Shown: positions 26,251 through 35,623 of the stretch, in pieces
Layout of the letters: every line of letters starts with the position of its first letter
How positions within the stretch are numbered: position 1 is the stretch's first letter
NCBI GenBank assembly: GCA_964396055.1
Contig: CAYNDV010000030.1
Coordinates: 1-38,477, forward strand
Origin: CAYJPV01 sp964396055
GTDB lineage: Bacteria > Acidobacteriota > Vicinamibacteria > Vicinamibacterales > JAKQTR01
DNA: 38,477 nucleotides
Reading direction: 5' to 3'
Made by a program: the position numbers and the translations under genes
Notes under the pieces: model-generated
Told to the model about the DNA's origin: nothing
The model's database searches: none
Seen by the model: the letters and a program-made list of their open reading frames with translations, nothing else

Positions 26251-29200
26251 CAGAAGATGTGCCGGACACGCACGTCGAGCGCGTAGGTCCGGTCCTCGTT
26301 CTGGGTGACGATCCAGGACAGCCGGTCGTTCTGGTCGTATTCCAGCAGGATGATCTGGTCCCGGGCAGCGGACGTCAGGCTGCGCGAATAGGTCAGGTAA
26401 ACCCGATCCGAGATCCGTTTGCCGATGGTCAGGCGGGCGCCGGGCGACAGCCGGCTGCTCTGCTGCGTCGGGTCCGTCAGCATCGGCGTGATCTGGAACG
26501 TATCGACGCCGAAGGTCTGCTCGACCACGCGTCCGACGTTGGACGAGATCGGGCTGGCCAGCAGCCGGGCGGCCCGGGCCTGGATCAGGCCCTGCTCGGC
26601 CGTGTCGGGACGCTGCAGCGCCCGCAACTCGGGGTCCTGCGTCGAGCCGGCGTCGCCGAGCAGCAGCGTGAGGATATCGACCTGCGGCAGCGGCGGATCG
26701 GACAGCATGTCAATCGTCATCCGCTGCGGCGTGCCGTCCACGAGCGCCCCCAGGATCCGCACGGTGATGCGGTACGTCTCGCCAGGCGCCCGCGCCCGCG
26801 TCTCGGCCTCGAAATCGAACGACGGTTCGATCCGGGTGGGGTTGGTGAAGTCGATGTTGCCCCGCGTGAGCAGGTAGCGCTTGCCCTCGAACCAGAGCTC
26901 GCCGCGATCCACCTCGGCGCGCCCGAACAGGGCCGGCTTGTCGTAGGTGCCCCGCAGGGTCAGGTCGGCGCTGGCGACAATGCGGGCGAGGTTGTTGTCG
27001 ATCTCGAGGGTGGACGGCGCAATCAGGCGGACGTCGAAGCTGAGGGGCAGGCCCGTGACCGGCGCGGCCGGGGCCCCGCCGGCCGCCGCGGCGGCGCCCA
27101 GTTCCACCATGCCGCTGCCGAGGTCGATCCGCTTCTTCAGCAGCGCGCTCCGCACCTGGACGGTGCCGCTCAACTGCGGCGCCTCCAGGGTGCCGCGCAG
27201 GGCGAGTTCGGCGTCCACGAGCGATCGGAACCCGGCGGGGTACCGGAGTTCCATCGCCTCTCCGGTGGCGGTCAGATCGAGCCGGGAGGGCGAGAACCCC
27301 TCCAGGCCGATCCGGCCGCCGAACCGCACGTCGCCGCGCGCGACCCTGGCCCGCAGGTCGTCGAACCGGATGTTGCGCCCGGCGAAGGTCACGCGGCCGT
27401 TGATGTCCTCGATCGCATGGGGCGCGGCCATGTGGCGGAACCGCCCCCCGGACAACGTGGCGAGCCCGGACACCGACGGTCCCGTGAACGGCCCGGACAC
27501 GTCGGCGGCCAGCGTGGCGCGGCCCGAACTGCGCAGGTCCTTGAAGAAGGCCTGCAGCACCCCGAGGTTGGCATCGCCCGCCGCACGCAGGGCCAGCTGT
27601 TCGCGCGCCAGATCGATCTCGCCGGACACCCCGAGGCTCGTGTCCGCGCCCGTGAGCCGCAGGGCCTGCGTGGTGGCCGGCAGCCCGTCCGGCCGGAGGA
27701 TGCGGACGATGCTCTCCTGCAGGCCGATGTCGATCGGGCCGTCGTTCTGCAGCTGGTAATCAAACAGGCGCATGTCCACGCGGTCGAAACGCAGGCGGGC
27801 GTTCACGCCGTTGACGCTGGAGAACGATCCGGCCGCCCGCACCGTGCCGCTCGCCACCACCGACGCGAAGGGCGACAGGTCGGGCGCGAGCACGCGCAGG
27901 TACGGGTCGAACGACGTGTCGGTGAAGCGGAACTGGAGCTCGCCGGCGTAGTCGCCGAGCAGCACCATCCGCCCCGTCCCGGAGACTGCGAGGCGCGACG
28001 AGCCGCCTTCCAGTTCGAAGGACATCTCGTCGCCCTTCATCACGATGCGGCCCGAGAACTGGCCGACGCCTTCGTCCTGGACGAACAGGTCCCGGATGCG
28101 GCCCTTCACTTCGTAGGTCGGCTCGAGAAACGTGCCGCTGCCCCCGGCGGTGAACTCGATCGTGCCGGTGAGCGGGGCCTCGGGGAACGCGAGCAGCTGC
28201 ACCGACTCGACGGGGATGTTGCGGGCATCGACGTTGAACGCGTACGTGCCGGCCCATTCCACGTGGGCCGCGCCGCGGACGATGCCGGTGGCCCCCTTGC
28301 GGATGTCGATGCCATCCAGCCACACGCCCGGCCCGACAAAACGCAGGGCGGCGCTGGCGCTGACGAGGCGCTCGTCGTAGGCCGTGCCGTCGCTCACCGT
28401 CATCCGCCCGAAGCCGTGGGGGCCGAGGTACTCGCCGAACAGGTGGTACTCGCCGTCGACGCGGCCGAACATCGGGTACTCGTCGAGCACGAACGCGTGA
28501 CGCAGGTCCTCGAGGGGCCACCCGGTCAGCTGGATCCGCGCGTTGATCTCCTCACCCCGGTCCTTGCGGGGGAACCCCAGCGCGAACCGCCCCGTCGCCC
28601 GCAGCTCGGCGCCGTCGCGACGCACGAAGGCGTCCTTCACATCGAGGTACGCGTTCTCGACGATGATCGGACTCTGGCCGTCGCCCCATTCGACGTCCCA
28701 CGCCCGCATGCGGCGGCCGACGAACAACCCCTCGATGCGCGGCCGGGCGATGTCCTTCAGGAGCACGCCGTCGAAGGTGCCGCCGCCCCCGAGCTCGACG
28801 GGCCGCGTCGGCGAGCCGAAGGCCGTCATGATGCCCGCGAGGATCCGGTCGCTGTCCTGCCAGTCCGTGCTGGTCACGTGGAACGGAATCACCGACCGGG
28901 TGCCGTAGGCCGTGCGGCCCTGGAACTCGACGTACGTCGTCGGCGAGGCCACGCGGCTCGGCGCGAGGTCGATCCACTCGGGGCCGAACTCGTAGGTCAG
29001 CGCGCCGCCGATGGGCACCGGATCGAGGGGCGGGAACGGGTCGCCGTAGACATGCGCAATCGGGTGGTCGGGCAGCCGGGCCGGCAGCGTCCGCGCCTGC
29101 AGCGTCGTGCCGGGCGGCGGCGTCACCTGCACGGTGCCGTCCCCCTGCCGGCGATCGAACCCGCGCAGGGGCCACGCGAGCCGGTTGCGGCCCGTGGCGC

Positions 29201-30344
29201 GCCCCGCCAGGCGAATCCCCTCGAACGCCATGGCGTCCGAGAACTCGCGCAGATCGACGTCCGTGTAGGCCACGTTGAAGGTGGCCACAGTCGGCACCGG
29301 CGTGCCGAGCGGGTCCATCACGTAGGTAAAGTCGGTGGTGCCGCCGTAGAACCGCGACCGGGCACGGGTCACCTCGAACCGGTTCGCCGTCCACACCAGC
29401 GACCCCTCGAGGTCGGGAAAGCGGAACGCGTTGAGGCCCGCATCGGCGCTGTAGAAATCCCCTTTCAGCTCGCGTCCACCCTTGAACAGGTGGAACGTGC
29501 CGGTGAAGCGCGCCTCGCCGGACAGCGAGAAGGTGTCGCGCGCCCAGAAGATCTCCCGCATGCGCGGCAGCTGCACGTCGGACTGGATCTGGTAGGTCTG
29601 CTCCGGCCAGCGTTTCAGGTCGACCACGCCCGTGCACAGGCTCTCGGCCCCGTCGGTGTCGAGCTCGATCCGGTCGACGAAGATCATGCCATTGTCGATG
29701 CGGAACCACGTGCGGAGATCCGCGGCCATGGGCTCGTAGTTCTGGATTCGCACCACGCCGCCCGAGGACCGCGACAGGCCGCGATACCCTGCCAGCTTCA
29801 TCACGGTGATGTCGAGGTTGGGCACCTCGGTGCTCCACGGCGTGCCGTGATCGACGTAGCGGAAGTGGCCGCGGTACGCGTGGACGTAGCTCACCGTCGT
29901 CGAGAAACGGCCCGGCCCCGTCGAGGGCCGGCCACTGGTGAACCGGGGGAAGTTGTGACGGCCGCCTGGGAAGGTCTCGACCACCATGCGCCAGTCGGTC
30001 ATCTCGACGCTGCTGATGACGATCTGGCGGCGCAGCAGGGCGCCCAGAGGCATGGTCACCTGAATGTCGCCAGCCGCGAAGAACGGCTCGGCCGCGGCGT
30101 CCAGCCCGGCAATCTTCACGTCGCGGACGAGGAACCGGCCGTCGAAGAGGCGCACGGACAGCCCGCCGATGGTCACCGGCCGGTCGATCTGCTTCGACGC
30201 CGCCGCCTCGGCGCGCCCGCGCAGGGGCGCCCCGAGATCCACCGAGAGCGAGGTCACGACCGCCGCCGCCAGGATGGCGACGGCAATCGTGCCCGCCCGC
30301 CGGGCGTGCACCGCGAGCCGGCGTGCCGTGTCCCTCGCCGTCAT
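26250..30344 (-). CDS. tamB: TamB-like translocation/assembly module protein (DUF490)
   Basis: This 1364-residue AsmA/TamB-type protein has one N-terminal membrane anchor (about 18-37) and then a long, beta-rich periplasmic region. The C-terminal TamB domain is recognisable: VDRGELWFEGKRYLLTRGNI, SDPPLPQVDILTLLLG, then a conserved block that includes GKRISDRVYLTYSRSL and ends in HIF. Such proteins form a hydrophobic groove bridging the two membranes and are implicated in phospholipid transport and outer-membrane protein assembly. The ATG at 30344 is 10 bases from the biotin-carrier stop, and the 3' end overlaps the Omp85 start by one base. The size is typical (1200-1500 residues). The pairing with the neighbouring Omp85 gene supports a TAM-like complex. 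Confidence 0.92.
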   Translation of the reverse strand: MTARDTARRLAVHARRAGTIAVAILAAAVVTSLSVDLGAPLRGRAEAAASKQIDRPVTIGGLSVRLFDGRFLVRDVKIAGLDAAAEPFFAAGDIQVTMPLGALLRRQIVISSVEMTDWRMVVETFPGGRHNFPRFTSGRPSTGPGRFSTTVSYVHAYRGHFRYVDHGTPWSTEVPNLDITVMKLAGYRGLSRSSGGVVRIQNYEPMAADLRTWFRIDNGMIFVDRIELDTDGAESLCTGVVDLKRWPEQTYQIQSDVQLPRMREIFWARDTFSLSGEARFTGTFHLFKGGRELKGDFYSADAGLNAFRFPDLEGSLVWTANRFEVTRARSRFYGGTTDFTYVMDPLGTPVPTVATFNVAYTDVDLREFSDAMAFEGIRLAGRATGRNRLAWPLRGFDRRQGDGTVQVTPPPGTTLQARTLPARLPDHPIAHVYGDPFPPLDPVPIGGALTYEFGPEWIDLAPSRVASPTTYVEFQGRTAYGTRSVIPFHVTSTDWQDSDRILAGIMTAFGSPTRPVELGGGGTFDGVLLKDIARPRIEGLFVGRRMRAWDVEWGDGQSPIIVENAYLDVKDAFVRRDGAELRATGRFALGFPRKDRGEEINARIQLTGWPLEDLRHAFVLDEYPMFGRVDGEYHLFGEYLGPHGFGRMTVSDGTAYDERLVSASAALRFVGPGVWLDGIDIRKGATGIVRGAAHVEWAGTYAFNVDARNIPVESVQLLAFPEAPLTGTIEFTAGGSGTFLEPTYEVKGRIRDLFVQDEGVGQFSGRIVMKGDEMSFELEGGSSRLAVSGTGRMVLLGDYAGELQFRFTDTSFDPYLRVLAPDLSPFASVVASGTVRAAGSFSSVNGVNARLRFDRVDMRLFDYQLQNDGPIDIGLQESIVRILRPDGLPATTQALRLTGADTSLGVSGEIDLAREQLALRAAGDANLGVLQAFFKDLRSSGRATLAADVSGPFTGPSVSGLATLSGGRFRHMAAPHAIEDINGRVTFAGRNIRFDDLRARVARGDVRFGGRIGLEGFSPSRLDLTATGEAMELRYPAGFRSLVDAELALRGTLEAPQLSGTVQVRSALLKKRIDLGSGMVELGAAAAAGGAPAAPVTGLPLSFDVRLIAPSTLEIDNNLARIVASADLTLRGTYDKPALFGRAEVDRGELWFEGKRYLLTRGNIDFTNPTRIEPSFDFEAETRARAPGETYRITVRILGALVDGTPQRMTIDMLSDPPLPQVDILTLLLGDAGSTQDPELRALQRPDTAEQGLIQARAARLLASPISSNVGRVVEQTFGVDTFQITPMLTDPTQQSSRLSPGARLTIGKRISDRVYLTYSRSLTSAARDQIILLEYDQNDRLSWIVTQNEDRTYALDVRVRHIF

Positions 30345-30354
30345 GTGCCTGCCG

Positions 30355-30873
30355 CTACTCCACGATCACGAGGGCGCGTCCCGCCTCCACCGACATGCCC
30401 TCCGACACCAGCACCTCGGTGACGCGCCCCTCCTTGGGCGATCGCAGTTCGTTCTCCATCTTCATCGCCTCGACGACGACGAGGCCCTGGCGGGCGGCCA
30501 CCTGGTCGCCTGGCTTGACGAGGACCTTGACGATCTTGCCGGGCATGGGCGCCAGCACCGGCCGCGCCCCGGCCACGGCGGCGGCCGGCGACGCGCCGCG
30601 GCCGAACCGGGAGGCGCCGCCAGCGATCACGCGCACCGCCGCCACCCCGTTGGCCATGTGCACCGCCAGCTCGCCCGGCAGCCCGGTGGCCGCGAGCCCG
30701 GCCTGGATGCTCTGCTGGGCATCGCTGAGGCAGATGAGCGAGTAGGTCGTCTCGTCGACCGCCACGGCATCCACCAGCCGCTCGCGCCCGTCGATCGTGA
30801 CGCGGAACCGGCCCTCGTGGGGCTCCACGCGCACCGCGCGCACCCGGCCGTTGACCTCAATCTGCAGTTCCAT
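30355..30873 (-). CDS. Biotin carboxyl carrier protein of an acyl-CoA carboxylase
   Basis: This 172-residue protein ends in a biotinyl domain with the modification motif EAMKMEN (K138) and the preceding PMPGKIVKVLVKPGD. The first about 80 residues form a small beta-rich region resembling the BT domain of propionyl-CoA carboxylase alpha chains. The biotin carboxylase (30901-32430) plus this protein therefore equals a PCC alpha subunit split in two. The carrier shuttles carboxyl groups between biotin carboxylase and carboxyltransferase. It starts 27 bases after the biotin carboxylase stop and 10 bases before tamB. It could also serve a membrane decarboxylase, since MmdC/GcdC carriers are similar; that is inference. 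Confidence 0.9.
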   Translation of the reverse strand: MELQIEVNGRVRAVRVEPHEGRFRVTIDGRERLVDAVAVDETTYSLICLSDAQQSIQAGLAATGLPGELAVHMANGVAAVRVIAGGASRFGRGASPAAAVAGARPVLAPMPGKIVKVLVKPGDQVAARQGLVVVEAMKMENELRSPKEGRVTEVLVSEGMSVEAGRALVIVE

Positions 30874-30900
30874 GGGTTCGCCCCGCCCTCGTCCCGGACG

Positions 30901-32430
30901 CTACCGCAGCCCGCCCAGCCGGCCGCTGCGCGCCCACACGCTGCCCGGCGCCCGGGCCGGCGCGGGCGCCGACGCCCCCCGGCTCCGGTAGGCGTGCAGC
31001 GCCGCCACCACGGCCGCGACGTGCTCGGATTCCTCCGGCACCTCGAGGAACGGCCGCCCGTTTCGGGCTGCCAGCGCCTGGTCGATGAACGTCGTATCGA
31101 ACCGGCCGGCCTGGAAATCCGGTTCCGCCAGCAGCCAGCAGAAGAACGGGATCGTGGTCTTGATGCCCCGCACGTCGTACTCGCTGAGCGCGCGCTGCAT
31201 GCGCGCGATCGCCGCGGGCCGGTCCTCGGCCCACGCCGCCAGCTTGGCGATCAGCGGGTCGTAGAACACCGGCACGTCCACCCCGGCCGCGGCGCCTCCG
31301 TCATCGCGCCGGATGCCGGGGCCCGCCGGCGCCCGCAGCGCCGACACGCGGCCGGGCGACGGCAGGAAGTCACGATCGGGATCCTCCGCGTAGATGCGGC
31401 ACTCGATGGCGTGGCCGACCGGCGTCAGGACCCGCTCGGGATCGAGCGTGAGCCGCTCGCCCCGCGCGATGCGGATCTGCCAGTGCACCAGGTCGGTGGA
31501 GGTCACCAGTTCGGTGATCGGGTGCTCCACCTGCAGCCGCGTGTTCATCTCGAGGAAGTAGAACGCGCCGGCCTCGTCCATCAGGAACTCGATCGTGCCG
31601 GCGTTGGTGTAGCCCACGCGGCGCGCCACGGCCGCCGCGGCGTCGGCGAGGTGGCGGCGCTGCGCCGGCGTGACGCTGATGGACGGCGACTCCTCCACCA
31701 CCTTCTGGTGGCGCCGCTGAATCGAGCACTCCCGCTCGACGAAGGGCAGCACCGTGCCGTGGTGGTCGCCGAGCAACTGGATCTCGATGTGCCGCGGCCG
31801 CAGGATGCGCCGCTCGACGTACACAGCCGGATCGCCGAACGACGATCCGGCCTCGGACCGGGCCGCCCGCAGGGCACCCGGCAACTCCGCCGGGTCCGTC
31901 ACCGTGCGCATGCCCTTGCCGCCGCCGCCCGCGACCGCCTTGATGAGGATCGGGTACCCCACGTCGGCGGCGATGGCGGCCACCTCGGCGTCGGTGACGT
32001 CCGGGCCCAGCGGGTCACGGGTGCCCGGCACCACCGGCACGCCCGCCGCGATGGCCGCCTGGCGGGCGGCCGTCTTGCTGCCCATCAGGTCGATCGCCTC
32101 GGGCGACGGACCGATGAAGACCAGGCCCGCATCGCGGCACGCGGCGGCGAACTCGGCGTTCTCGGCCAGGAAGCCGTATCCGGGGTGCACGCCCTGGGCG
32201 CCGGAGCGGCGGGCGACGTCGATCATCCGGTCGATGCGCAGGTAGCTCTCGCGGGGCGCGCTCGGCCCGATCGCGTAGGCGTCATCCGCGTAGCGCACGT
32301 GCAGCGCGGCGCGATCGCACTCCGAGTAGACGGCGACGGTCTGGATGCCCATCTCGCGGCAGGCCCGGATGATCCGGACGGCGATCTCGCCGCGGTTGGC
32401 CACGAGGATCTTCGTGAGGGGTGTGCTCAT
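30901..32430 (-). CDS. Biotin carboxylase subunit of acyl-CoA carboxylase
   Basis: This enzyme uses ATP and bicarbonate to carboxylate biotin on the carrier protein. The 509-residue product starts KILVANRGEIAVRIIRACRE. It has the ATP-grasp glycine loop GGGGKGM (168-174), HRR...QKVVEESPS and EMNTRLQVEHPITE (294-307), and a normal C-terminal domain ending near 455. The last about 55 residues are Ala/Arg-rich and probably a linker; no biotinyl domain follows, as this is a separate gene. The family includes AccC and PccA-type proteins; the partner carboxyltransferase points to the latter. ATG at 32430, 16 bases after the carboxyltransferase stop. Confidence 0.94.
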   Translation of the reverse strand: MSTPLTKILVANRGEIAVRIIRACREMGIQTVAVYSECDRAALHVRYADDAYAIGPSAPRESYLRIDRMIDVARRSGAQGVHPGYGFLAENAEFAAACRDAGLVFIGPSPEAIDLMGSKTAARQAAIAAGVPVVPGTRDPLGPDVTDAEVAAIAADVGYPILIKAVAGGGGKGMRTVTDPAELPGALRAARSEAGSSFGDPAVYVERRILRPRHIEIQLLGDHHGTVLPFVERECSIQRRHQKVVEESPSISVTPAQRRHLADAAAAVARRVGYTNAGTIEFLMDEAGAFYFLEMNTRLQVEHPITELVTSTDLVHWQIRIARGERLTLDPERVLTPVGHAIECRIYAEDPDRDFLPSPGRVSALRAPAGPGIRRDDGGAAAGVDVPVFYDPLIAKLAAWAEDRPAAIARMQRALSEYDVRGIKTTIPFFCWLLAEPDFQAGRFDTTFIDQALAARNGRPFLEVPEESEHVAAVVAALHAYRSRGASAPAPARAPGSVWARSGRLGGLR

Positions 32431-32446
32431 GGGCGCAGGCGTCCAC

Positions 32447-33994
32447 TCACAGCGGGATGTTGCCGTGTTTCTTCGGCGGGTTCTTGTCCCGCTTGGTGGC
32501 GCACGACTCGAGGGCCCGGATGATCTTGCGCCGGGTCTGCCTCGGGTGGATCACCTCGTCCACGAAACCGCGCGATGCCGCCACGTACGGGTTGGCCAGC
32601 GTGTCGCGGAACTCGGCGATCTTCGCGGCGCGCGCCGCCTGGCTGCCGTCCCCGGCCCGCTCGAGCTCCCGCCGGTAGAGGATGTTGACGGCGCCCTCCG
32701 GGCCCATCACCGCAATCTCGGCCTGGGGCCACGCGTAGTTGAAGTCCGTGCGGATGTGCTTGCTCGCCATCACGCAGTAGGCGCCGCCGTAGGCCTTGCG
32801 CGTGATGACCGTCACCTTCGGCACGGTGGCCTCGGCAAAGGCGTACAGCAGCTTCGCCCCGTGGCGGATGATGCCGCCGAATTCCTGCACGGTGCCCGGC
32901 AGGAACCCCGGCACGTCCTCCAGGGTGACCAGCGGGATGTTGAACGCGTCGCAGAACCGCACGAACCGCGCCCCCTTCACCGACGCGTCGATGTCGAGCG
33001 TGCCCGCCAGGTGCGCCGGCTGGTTCGCCACGATGCCGACCGCACGCCCGCCCATCCGCGCGAAGCCCACGATGATGTTGGGGGCGAAATGCCGGTGCAC
33101 CTCCAGGAACGCCCCGTCGTCCACGATGAGGTGGATGAGGTCCAGCATGTCGTACGGCTGGTAGGGCGATTCCGGGACGATGGTCTCCAGCGCCTCGTCC
33201 TCGCGGTCGACCGGGTCCGCCGACTCGACCCGCGGGGCGTCATCGAGGTTGTTGCCCGGCAGAAACCCCAGCAGTTCGCGGATGAGCGCGAGGCACTCGC
33301 GGTCGTCGTCGACGGCGAAATGGGCGACGCCGCTCTTCTCGTTGTGCGTCATCGCGCCGCCGAGGTCCTCCTTCGTCACGTCCTCATGGGTCACGGCCTT
33401 GATGACGTCCGGCCCGGTGATGAACATGTAGCTCGTCGACTTCACCATGATGTTGAAGTCGGTGATCGCCGGCGAGTAGACCGCGCCGCCGGCGCAGGGG
33501 CCCATGATCGCGGAAATCTGGGGCACGACGCCGGACGCCAGCGTATTGCGCAGGAAGATGTCCGCGTAGCCGCCCAGCGACATCACGCCTTCCTGGATGC
33601 GGGCCCCGCCCGAGTCGTTGAGGCCCACGATCGGGGCGCCCATCCGCACCGCCAGGTCCATCACCTTGCAGATCTTCGCGGCGTTGGTCTCGGACAACGA
33701 CCCGCCGAACACCGTGAAGTCCTGCGCGAAGGCATACACCGGCCGGCCGTCCACCAGGCCGTGGCCCGACACCACGCCGTCGCCCGGGATCGTCTGCTGA
33801 TCCATCCCGAAGTCGCGGCACCGGTGCGTGACCAGCTTGTCGAGTTCCTCGAACGTGCCCGGATCGAACAGCAGCTCCATGCGCTCGCGCGCCGTCAGCT
33901 TGCCGGCGTCGTGCTGGCGCTGCCGCCGTTCGTCACCGCCGCCGAGCTCGGCCTGCCGTTCCAGGGCCGCCAGCCGGTCGAGGGACTCCTTCAC
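32447..33994 (-). CDS. Acyl-CoA carboxylase carboxyltransferase subunit (PccB/MmdA-like)
   Basis: The 515-residue protein transfers carboxylate from biotin to an acyl-CoA or, in decarboxylase systems, the reverse. It has both carboxyltransferase halves: SGGARIQEGVMSLGGYADIF (128-147), PCAGGAVYSPAITDF, FARMGGRAVGIVANQPAHLAG (312-332) and RKAYGGAYCVMASKH (399-413). Residue C407 appears to sit where propionyl-specific enzymes have Asp (D422 in Streptomyces coelicolor PccB), so propionyl-CoA is not assured. MmdA (methylmalonyl-CoA decarboxylase alpha) belongs to the same family and cannot be ruled out, given the oadB-like gene at 3016. Start is GTG at 33994, overlapping the upstream transaldolase-like stop (GTGA). 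Confidence 0.93.
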   Translation of the reverse strand: MKESLDRLAALERQAELGGGDERRQRQHDAGKLTARERMELLFDPGTFEELDKLVTHRCRDFGMDQQTIPGDGVVSGHGLVDGRPVYAFAQDFTVFGGSLSETNAAKICKVMDLAVRMGAPIVGLNDSGGARIQEGVMSLGGYADIFLRNTLASGVVPQISAIMGPCAGGAVYSPAITDFNIMVKSTSYMFITGPDVIKAVTHEDVTKEDLGGAMTHNEKSGVAHFAVDDDRECLALIRELLGFLPGNNLDDAPRVESADPVDREDEALETIVPESPYQPYDMLDLIHLIVDDGAFLEVHRHFAPNIIVGFARMGGRAVGIVANQPAHLAGTLDIDASVKGARFVRFCDAFNIPLVTLEDVPGFLPGTVQEFGGIIRHGAKLLYAFAEATVPKVTVITRKAYGGAYCVMASKHIRTDFNYAWPQAEIAVMGPEGAVNILYRRELERAGDGSQAARAAKIAEFRDTLANPYVAASRGFVDEVIHPRQTRRKIIRALESCATKRDKNPPKKHGNIPL

Positions 33995-34644
33995 GCCTGG
34001 CCTCCCTTGGCCTTCTCCCAGTCCTTGAGGAACCGCTCGATGCCGATGTCGGTGAGCGGGTGCTTGAAGAGGGCTTCAATCACCGGCGGCGGGCACGTGC
34101 AGATGTCGGCCCCCATGCGCGCGGCCTCGACAATGTGCAGCGGGTGGCGGGTGCTGGCGACGAGCACTTCGGTCGGGAACTCGTGAGCGTCGTAGATCTC
34201 CACGATCTGCTGGATGAGCTGCATCCCGTCGGTCGAAATGTCGTCGAGGCGGCCGACGAACGGGCTGACGAAGGTGGCCCCGACCTTGGCCGCGATGAGG
34301 GCCTGGGCCGGCGAGAACACCAGCGTGACGTTGACGCCGATGCCCTCTCGGCGCAGCGCGCCGCAGGCCCGGACGCCGTCCTTCGTGAACGGCACCTTCA
34401 CCACCACGTGCGGATCGAGCGCCGCCAGTTCGCGCCCCTCGCGGATCATGCCGTCGGCGTCGGTGGCGAGCACCTCGGCGCTCACCGGCCCCTTCACGAT
34501 GTCGCAGATCCGCTTGATGATCGCGCGGCTGTCCCCGGCCTCCTTCGCCATGAGCGAGGGGTTGGTCGTCACGCCGTCGATGATGCCGAGGGCGCAATAC
34601 GCCTCGATGTCCTTGATGCTGCCGGTGTCCAGGAAGAGTTTCAT
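33991..34644 (-). CDS. Transaldolase/fructose-6-phosphate aldolase-like protein (TalC type)
   Basis: This 217-residue TIM-barrel enzyme belongs to the short transaldolase group. It begins MKLFLDTGSIKDIEAYCALG, has GVTTNPSLMAKE (24-35), the Schiff-base lysine K83 in VVKVPFT, and FVSPFVGRLDDIS. It either interconverts sugar phosphates in the pentose-phosphate pathway or works as a fructose-6-phosphate aldolase; the two cannot be told apart by eye. ATG 34644 is the first gene of the eight-gene minus-strand string that continues through carboxylase, TamB, Omp85, SurA-like and GT-C genes. Its stop overlaps the carboxyltransferase start by four bases. A possible -10 (TAGAAT, 34751-34746) lies about 100 bases upstream, without a convincing -35. 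Confidence 0.92.
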   Translation of the reverse strand: MKLFLDTGSIKDIEAYCALGIIDGVTTNPSLMAKEAGDSRAIIKRICDIVKGPVSAEVLATDADGMIREGRELAALDPHVVVKVPFTKDGVRACGALRREGIGVNVTLVFSPAQALIAAKVGATFVSPFVGRLDDISTDGMQLIQQIVEIYDAHEFPTEVLVASTRHPLHIVEAARMGADICTCPPPVIEALFKHPLTDIGIERFLKDWEKAKGGQA

Positions 34645-34692
34645 AGGTGTGCTCGATGTGTCAGCGCCCCCGGGGCGACAGGTCAGGTCGGG

Positions 34693-34712
34693 CGGCTCCG
34701 TGGGCGGAGCCG
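34693..34712. repeat. 8-bp inverted repeat upstream of transaldolase-like gene
   Basis: CGGCTCCG and CGGAGCCG flank TGGG. It lies between the fumarylacetoacetase-family gene and the transaldolase-like gene, about 49 bases before the latter's ATG on the minus strand. A terminator for the upstream unit is possible, but there is no T-run. It lacks the GGCTGAAGCC core of the palindromes elsewhere. Confidence 0.55.
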
Positions 34713-34837
34713 CGCCCGGCGCGCCGCGGCGGGCCGTAAACGTTCATTCTACTTGGGTTTCGACCGGCAGGAACCGCCAACTTCGGACGCGGGCGCGGGC
34801 CCCAGGACGAGCGACGCCCCCCGGGACCCGACGCCCG

Positions 34838-35623
34838 TCAGTCGCGCATCGCCACCGGGTTGGTCAGGGGCCCCACGCCTTCCACCGTCACCATCACCGT
34901 GTCGCCGTCCGCGAGGGGGCCGATGCCGGACGGGGTCCCGGTCGAGATCACGTCCCCGGGCTCGAGCGTCATGATGTGCGAGATGTACTCGATGAGTTCG
35001 GCGGCGCTGAAGACCAGCTGGGAGGTGCGCGACGCCTGGCGGCGCACGCCGTTCACCCAACCCTCCACCGCCCGGTCGTCGGGATCGAGGCCGACCGCAA
35101 TGCAGGGGCCGAGCGGCGCGAAGGTGTCGAACCCCTTCACGAGCGAGTACTGGACGCCGCGGTTCTGGAGATCGCGCGCCGTCACGTCGTTGGCCGCCGT
35201 GATCCCCAGTACATGGTCCATCGCCTGCGACGCCGGCACCCGCGTCGCCCGCCGGCCGATCACCACGGCCATCTCGGCCTCGTGGTCGACGCGGCCCACC
35301 CCGGGCGGCAGCCGGATGACGTCGCCGGGCGCGATGACCGCCGTCGACGGCTTCAGGAAGATCATCGGCTCTTTCGGCAGCGGCTTGCCCTGCTCGGCGG
35401 CGTGGTCCTTGTAGTTCAGGCCGATCGCCACAATCTTGCCGGGCCGCAGCGGCGCCAGCAGGCGGACCGCCGGATCGAATCCCCCGGCGGCGGCCGCGGC
35501 GGCCGCCGCGCCAATCCGGTAGCGGCCACCGATCACGTCGCCCTCGGCCAGCCACAAGGTGCCGTCACGCTCGACGGCGTACCGAGCCTCGCCCTGCCAT
35601 TCGATGCGGTAGATGCGGTCCAT
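34838..35623 (-). CDS. Fumarylacetoacetate hydrolase-family protein
   Basis: This 261-residue protein has the FAH fold. KIVAIGLNYKDHAAEQGKPL (63-82) is the family N-terminal signature, VDHEAEMAVVIG (112-123) carries metal-binding glutamates, and ISTGTPSGIGPLADGDTVMV is the C-terminal signature. Members cleave C-C bonds or decarboxylate/hydrate oxo-acids (oxaloacetate decarboxylase, 2-hydroxyhepta-2,4-dienedioate isomerase, acylpyruvase). Human FAHD1 and related bacterial enzymes suggest oxaloacetate or acylpyruvates as possible substrates, but this is unproven. An alanine run sits near residue 40. The ATG at 35623 directly follows a heptamer array that provides the only Shine-Dalgarno-like AGAGG sequences. 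Confidence 0.9.
   Translation of the reverse strand: MDRIYRIEWQGEARYAVERDGTLWLAEGDVIGGRYRIGAAAAAAAAGGFDPAVRLLAPLRPGKIVAIGLNYKDHAAEQGKPLPKEPMIFLKPSTAVIAPGDVIRLPPGVGRVDHEAEMAVVIGRRATRVPASQAMDHVLGITAANDVTARDLQNRGVQYSLVKGFDTFAPLGPCIAVGLDPDDRAVEGWVNGVRRQASRTSQLVFSAAELIEYISHIMTLEPGDVISTGTPSGIGPLADGDTVMVTVEGVGPLTNPVAMRD

Noticed and set aside
26169..30422. A 1417-codon plus-strand open frame opposite TamB
   Set aside because: It encodes a low-complexity His/Arg/Gly/Asp-rich chain with no domain, while the minus strand has TamB signatures and operon spacing.
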